Shown here: positions 6,501 to 9,340 of the stretch, piece after piece
How positions within the stretch are numbered: the stretch's first letter is position 1
Layout: each line of letters starts with the position of its first letter
Origin: an uncultured Pseudomonadota bacterium
GTDB taxonomy: Bacteria > Pseudomonadota > Gammaproteobacteria > Burkholderiales > Thiobacillaceae
NCBI GenBank assembly: GCA_903883985.1
Contig: CAISDD010000015.1
Location: 1 to 9,340, forward strand
Reading direction: 5' to 3'
DNA length: 9,340 nucleotides
Position numbers and translations under genes: made by a program
Notes under the pieces: generated by a model
Told to the model about the DNA's origin: nothing
What the model saw: the letters and a program-made list of their open reading frames with translations, nothing else
Databases searched by the model: none

Positions 6501-6756
6501 GATTCTTGACCAGGCCAGACCAGGGTTTTCCGGCTTTCAGTGTCGCCCAGAGATCGGCGAAGGCGGCAGGCGGCATGTCCGGGTGGCGCAGGATGTTATG
6601 CGGCGCGCCCATCAGCTCCGCTTCGGTAAAGCCGCTGGCCTCGATGAAATCCGGGTTGCAGAAGGTGATGATGCCGCCGAGATCGGTGCGGGAGACGATC
6701 TGGGCACCGTCTTTTAGCAGGTATTCGTTGCCGGTAACGGGTAGGTTCTTGCGCAT
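3559..6756 (-). CDS. Chemoreceptor: Aer-type PAS, Cache, HAMP, PAS, HAMP-like, MCP signalling domain, EWEEF tail
   Basis: A complete 1065-residue methyl-accepting protein. In order: cytoplasmic Aer-type PAS (1-120; Arg57, His58, Asp60, Trp79 at Aer positions, probably FAD-binding); TM1 (about 154-176); periplasmic Cache_3-Cache_2-like region (about 180-465; IGQTGYVYVLDA, LIVHP, WNWVVGSGSY); TM2 (about 471-493); HAMP (about 494-548); second PAS (about 555-665); HAMP-like segment (about 672-755; AAAGDFSQRL, ANGDLTQQIEADYHGLF); signalling domain (about 760-1010) with hairpin tip EQGRGFAVVAGEVRSLAQRS, a 36H-type look; a proline/alanine-rich linker (1014-1056); and terminal EWEEF, a W-x-x-F pentapeptide for CheR/CheB docking. 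The ATG at 6756 has CAGGAG 8 bases upstream and lies 28 bases after the preceding receptor's stop, so the two are probably one operon. It would integrate a periplasmic ligand (Cache families often bind small organic molecules) with redox state. The ligand cannot be read from sequence. Confidence 0.96.
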   Translation of the reverse strand: MRKNLPVTGNEYLLKDGAQIVSRTDLGGIITFCNPDFIEASGFTEAELMGAPHNILRHPDMPPAAFADLWATLKAGKPWSGLVKNRRKNGDHYWVEANVTPEKRDGQITSYLSVRRKPTRSQVEAAEALYQNVNAGRATLAETGLRARIQRQSLATKIAAASTLIVTLCLVTMNLFSQGQTKATLDQIMLDNLEAQNRHVIGMVETYNHSLELAATQLSNLFNAQFAGTFSVDETQTVDVGGKPTPQLKHDGVLLNGNFSAVDRFSTAASGGTVATVFARKGEDFLRVSTSLKKEDGSRAVGTTLDRAHPAYARLLAGQAYIGKASLFGREYMTRYTPVIDAQGKVIAALFIGLDFSQQFVALKARLKDIKIGQTGYVYVLDAGKNKGMLIVHPAKEGKNILAAKDADGREFIREMLDKKQGVIRYPWINKELGETRAREKIVVYGEVPAWNWVVGSGSYVEEFTAGSARIGWIFLIAGLLTIAILGAFLTLLSRRLVARPLDAVIKNMDEIAQGNYHAPIPTGYRDEIGQVFVALKAMQTKLGFDVAESHRIADETLRIKAALDSSNVGITVSDADTRLIHMTPSARSLLQTLAGTRLNVDKLFGDKLSRLFDNSDIAARFDHAVVSGAQVDMEFNGRHLRLIARPVLDAAGRHLGRVTQWQDRTPEVAVEQEVASLVGAAAAGDFSQRLRSEGKEGFFLQLTEGINRLVETSEHGMTDVARVLKALANGDLTQQIEADYHGLFGELKDDANATTARLAEIVSQIREATDAINTAAREIASGNTDLSSRTESQAASLEETAASLDEITSTVKQNADNARQANQLARGASDIATKGGNVVGEVVHTMASIADSSKKIADIISVIDGIAFQTNILALNAAVEAARAGEQGRGFAVVAGEVRSLAQRSANAAREIKTLIGDSVDKVKIGYRQVEQAGSTMKEIVDAVKRVTDIMGEISAASTEQSQGVEQVNQAISQMDEATQQNAALVEEAAAAAESLQDQASGLTQAVAVFRVNGHTDRIAPPARMAARPAPRQAVAIRAPVKAMPRVTQASPAKAGADDEWEEF
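3718..4743 (-). repeat. Paralogous signalling module, copy 1
   Basis: Codes for residues 672-1013 of the Cache receptor (HAMP-like segment through the end of the signalling domain). It aligns collinearly, with no insertion or deletion, with 7256-8281 in the adjacent receptor, and nucleotide identity is visibly high. This is a coding paralogy within tandem genes, not an insertion element. Confidence 0.8.
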
Positions 6757-6784
6757 GCTGCTGACTCCTGACTGAAGTTTTTGC

Positions 6785-9340
6785 TCAATGCCCGTGATGG
6801 CGCTTCATGGCGACGATGTGCTTTACGGTACGGTTGGACAGGTCAAAGAAATCGCCCACCAGCATGGCGTTGGCGCCGTCCCTGTCGCCGGATTGCGCGC
6901 GCCGCAGGATGTCGCCGGCGCAGACATGGAATTCGGCGTGGGTATGGCGCAGGGGTTCGTATTCCGAGGTACGCGCGTACTCACGGCCTGCGCCATAGAT
7001 CCATTTGCCCAGGGCGCAAAGATTGTCCTTGCAGACATCGTTCGGGTTCAACTTGCGCTCCTCGCCACCACCGATGGCGCTGCGCAGCTTCTGTTTCCAG
7101 GCTTGGTGGGCGTCGATGATGGCGTCGAAGTCGACATCACTGGTGTGCTCGCTGGCCACTTTCGGTGCAGCCAGCGATTTCTGCGCGCCCGGCAAAGCGC
7201 GGCGGGGCGCATTCTTCACCCGAGCGATGCCGGGTAGGCTTCCCCTGCTGTCGGCCACGCGGAATACGGCGACCGCTTGGCTCAGGCTTGCGGCCTGGTC
7301 CTGCAAGGTTTCGGCGGCTGCGGTCGCTTCTTCCACCAGGGCGGCGTTCTGTTGCGTCGCCTCGTCCATCTGGCCGATGGCGGAACTTACCTGTTCGATG
7401 CCCTGGCTCTGCTCGGTCGAGGCTGCACTGATCTCGCCCATGATGTCGGTGACCCTTGCTACCGCTTGCACGATCTCATCCATGGTGTGACCTGCCTGCT
7501 CCACCTGGCGATAGCCGATGTTGACCTTTTCCACCGAGTCGCCGATGAGCGTCTTGATCTCGCGGGCGGCGTTGGCCGAGCGCTGTGCCAGGCTGCGCAC
7601 TTCGCCCGCGACCACGGCAAAACCGCGCCCTTGTTCCCCTGCCCGGGCCGCTTCCACGGCGGCGTTCAAGGCCAGGATGTTGGTCTGGAAGGCGATGCCA
7701 TCGATGACGCTGATGATGTCGGCGATCTTGCGTGAGCTCTCGGCGATCGCACCCATGGTCTGCACCACCTGGCCCACCACTTCGCCGCCCTTCACCGCAA
7801 TACCCGAGGCGCCACGGGCCAGCAGGTTGGCCTGGCGGGCGTTGTCGGCGTTCTGTTTCACCGTGCTGGTGAATTCTTCCATGCTCGACGCCGTCTCCTC
7901 CAGGCTGGAGGCCTGGTTCTCGGTGCGCGACGAGAGGTCGGCATTGCCGCTAGCGATTTCGCGGGCGGCGGTATTGATGGCATCGGTGGCCTCCCGGATC
8001 TGGGAGACAATTTCCGACAGGCGCCCACTGGTGGCGTTGCCGGCATCCTTGAGTTGCCCGAACAATCCCTGGTAATCGGCCTCGATACGCTGGTTCAGGT
8101 CGCCGGTGGCGATGGCCTCGAGGACACGAGCGACATCATTCATGCCGTGCTCCGAGGTCTCCATCAGCTTGTTAATCCCCTCGGACAGTTGCAGAAAGAA
8201 ACCTTGCTTGCCTGCCAGGCTGAGACGCTGGCTGAAGTCGCCCGCTGCCGCAGACGCGACCAGGTCGGAAACTTCGCGCTCCGCCGCAACTTCCGCCGTG
8301 TGATCGGTCCATTCCGCCACAGAACCCAGACGTTCACCCCGTTCGTTGATCACCGGGTTGGCGCGCACCATCATGTGGCGGGCGCCGATGCGCAGGCGTG
8401 CCGTATGGGTCTGGGTGAATTCGCTCAGCAGACGTGCCTGGAGCGCGGGATTCTTGTGAAAGCCGTCGATGTTCACGCCGATCAGTCGGTCGGCGCGGAA
8501 ATCTGGCAGTTGCTTGCGGATCTCGGCCTCGGCGCCCCTAAGGACGGCTACCACCGACTCGTTGGCGTAGATGATGTGGCGTCCGCTGTCTGCGATCATC
8601 ACGCCGGTCGAGGCGTTGTCCAGGGCGCTGCGGATGCGCAGATTCTCATCCGCTGTCTTCTTGTCCCTGGTGATGCTGGTCAGCAGTTGCTCCTGCATGA
8701 GCTTCATGGTGGCCAGCAAGCTGGTGCTGTCGCCCGGCTTGAGTTGGATATCGTTGTTCAGCTGTCCGCCGGCGATGCTGTGAGCGATGTCTGCCGCCAT
8801 TTCCGGCTCCCCGCCCAATTGCTTGAGCAGCCGTCGAGCCATCGGGATGGTCAGGCCCACGGTCAGCCCGAGGCCGCAAAAGGCCAGCGCCAGCATGATC
8901 ACCATCTGCACGCGCATGTGTGCGACCAGATCGGCGGCCGCGGCTTCGAGGTCCGTCGCCAGGCGATCCTCAATCTCCTTCATGAGGTTGATGCGCGCGG
9001 TGGAGGCCTTGAACCAGCTCGTCGCGTCTTGACCCAGGCTGTCGTCGCCGGCATGCGCTAGTGCGTATTTCTTGAAGGTCTGCACCTCTTCCACCTCGGC
9101 GCCGGTCACTTTCGCGTCGTATAGCTGGCTCTGCTCGGGTTCGGCGTAGAAGCGGAAGGTGGCGATGTAGATGTCCTGGGCCGCGCTGTTGGCCAGAAAA
9201 CGCACTAGCTGATCGGGGCCAAACTTGTTCTGCACGAAGACGTTGGAGAGTGTGGCACGTTCGATGCCGGCGCGTTCCTTGGCCTGGAGCAGGTTGGCGT
9301 AAGCCAGGGCGCGTCGGGTAATGACGTTGTTGTCGCTCAG
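6785..9340 (-). CDS. Chemoreceptor: NIT (partial), HAMP, PAS, tandem HAMP-like, MCP signalling domain, CZB (5' end beyond window)
   Basis: 851 codons in the frame are visible and it is still open at the right edge; the valine codon GTG at 9235 is internal. Residues counted from the edge: 1-140 resemble the second half of a NIT (nitrate/nitrite-sensing) domain, with LLQAKERAGIERA (17-29) and an all-helical pattern; TM2 about 143-165; HAMP about 166-225; PAS about 230-345 with IIYAN and FHKNP (294-298); HAMP-like repeats about 354-435; 36H-type signalling domain about 440-690 with tip EQGRGFAVVAGEVR; CZB zinc-binding domain about 737-845 with candidate ligands His744 (DAHQAWKQK), Cys775 (NLCALGKWIYG), His801 and His805 (HAEFH). 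CZB receptors are linked to zinc and, in TlpD, hypochlorous acid sensing. There is no pentapeptide tail; the protein ends RHHGH. It is first of a two-gene unit with the receptor at 3559-6756. TM1 and the first NIT half are off-window. The NIT call is less secure than the rest. Confidence 0.92.
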   Translation of the reverse strand: MSDNNVITRRALAYANLLQAKERAGIERATLSNVFVQNKFGPDQLVRFLANSAAQDIYIATFRFYAEPEQSQLYDAKVTGAEVEEVQTFKKYALAHAGDDSLGQDATSWFKASTARINLMKEIEDRLATDLEAAAADLVAHMRVQMVIMLALAFCGLGLTVGLTIPMARRLLKQLGGEPEMAADIAHSIAGGQLNNDIQLKPGDSTSLLATMKLMQEQLLTSITRDKKTADENLRIRSALDNASTGVMIADSGRHIIYANESVVAVLRGAEAEIRKQLPDFRADRLIGVNIDGFHKNPALQARLLSEFTQTHTARLRIGARHMMVRANPVINERGERLGSVAEWTDHTAEVAAEREVSDLVASAAAGDFSQRLSLAGKQGFFLQLSEGINKLMETSEHGMNDVARVLEAIATGDLNQRIEADYQGLFGQLKDAGNATSGRLSEIVSQIREATDAINTAAREIASGNADLSSRTENQASSLEETASSMEEFTSTVKQNADNARQANLLARGASGIAVKGGEVVGQVVQTMGAIAESSRKIADIISVIDGIAFQTNILALNAAVEAARAGEQGRGFAVVAGEVRSLAQRSANAAREIKTLIGDSVEKVNIGYRQVEQAGHTMDEIVQAVARVTDIMGEISAASTEQSQGIEQVSSAIGQMDEATQQNAALVEEATAAAETLQDQAASLSQAVAVFRVADSRGSLPGIARVKNAPRRALPGAQKSLAAPKVASEHTSDVDFDAIIDAHQAWKQKLRSAIGGGEERKLNPNDVCKDNLCALGKWIYGAGREYARTSEYEPLRHTHAEFHVCAGDILRRAQSGDRDGANAMLVGDFFDLSNRTVKHIVAMKRHHGH
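7256..8281 (-). repeat. Paralogous signalling module, copy 2
   Basis: Codes for residues 354-695 (counted from the window edge) of the NIT-CZB receptor. It is the same length (1026 bases) as copy 1 at 3718-4743 and gap-free relative to it. The two genes diverge completely outside this module: CZB against a disordered EWEEF tail at one end, NIT against PAS-Cache at the other. Confidence 0.8.

Noticed and set aside
8054..9061. Plus-strand open frame of 335 residues opposite the NIT-CZB receptor
   Set aside because: It is a reverse-frame shadow of the receptor coding sequence with no recognisable domain.
1..9340. CRISPR, tRNA, rRNA, insertion sequence or phage genes
   Set aside because: No regularly spaced repeats, no cloverleaf or rRNA-like sequence, and no transposase or phage motifs were seen in the window.

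Overview
The window is a chemotaxis and energy-taxis locus from a GC-rich Gram-negative bacterium, most likely a betaproteobacterium. The Rhodocyclales or a neighbouring order is a reasonable guess, but no taxonomic marker is present. The signs are the cheR-cheD gene order, an Aer-type FAD-PAS domain fused to a Cache receptor, the NIT and CZB receptor domains, and W-x-x-F pentapeptide tails on chemotaxis proteins.

Right to left on the minus strand: (1) 6785-9340 is a chemoreceptor open at the window edge, with the order NIT (partial), membrane helix, HAMP, PAS, tandem HAMP-like, 36H-type signalling domain and C-terminal zinc-binding CZB. (2) 28 bases downstream, 3559-6756 is a second, complete receptor of 1065 residues with the order cytoplasmic Aer-type PAS, membrane helix, periplasmic Cache, membrane helix, HAMP, PAS, HAMP-like, signalling domain and a flexible tail ending in EWEEF. 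The two receptors look co-transcribed. (3) A plus-strand gene at 2298-3488 encodes an MltB-family lytic murein transglycosylase with a C-terminal peptidoglycan-binding domain. It converges with receptor (2) and diverges from the next gene. (4) 1593-2162 (minus) encodes a 189-residue protein: an Aer-type FAD-PAS domain joined directly to the same EWEEF tail, with no membrane segment and no signalling domain. (5) 587-1444 is cheR. (6) 1-576 is cheD, whose last codons run off the left edge.

Working model: the receptors sense redox state, small ligands, nitrate or nitrite, and zinc or oxidant, and signal to a CheA/CheW complex outside the window. CheR methylates them and CheD deamidates their glutamines. 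CheR has the glycine-containing beta-loop typical of pentapeptide-dependent enzymes, and both EWEEF tails are plausible docking sites for it. The PAS-only protein is the most unusual element: a redox-sensing module that apparently could dock to CheR (or CheB) without being a receptor. A good sigma-28 (FliA) type promoter lies directly upstream of it, which fits late flagellar control.

Intergenic DNA is short. The 135-base divergent region holds the sigma-28 promoter and an imperfect hairpin built from 7-base repeats. The 148-base gap before cheR holds a small inverted repeat. The 70-base convergent gap holds a GC hairpin. No RNA genes, insertion sequences or CRISPR arrays were seen.
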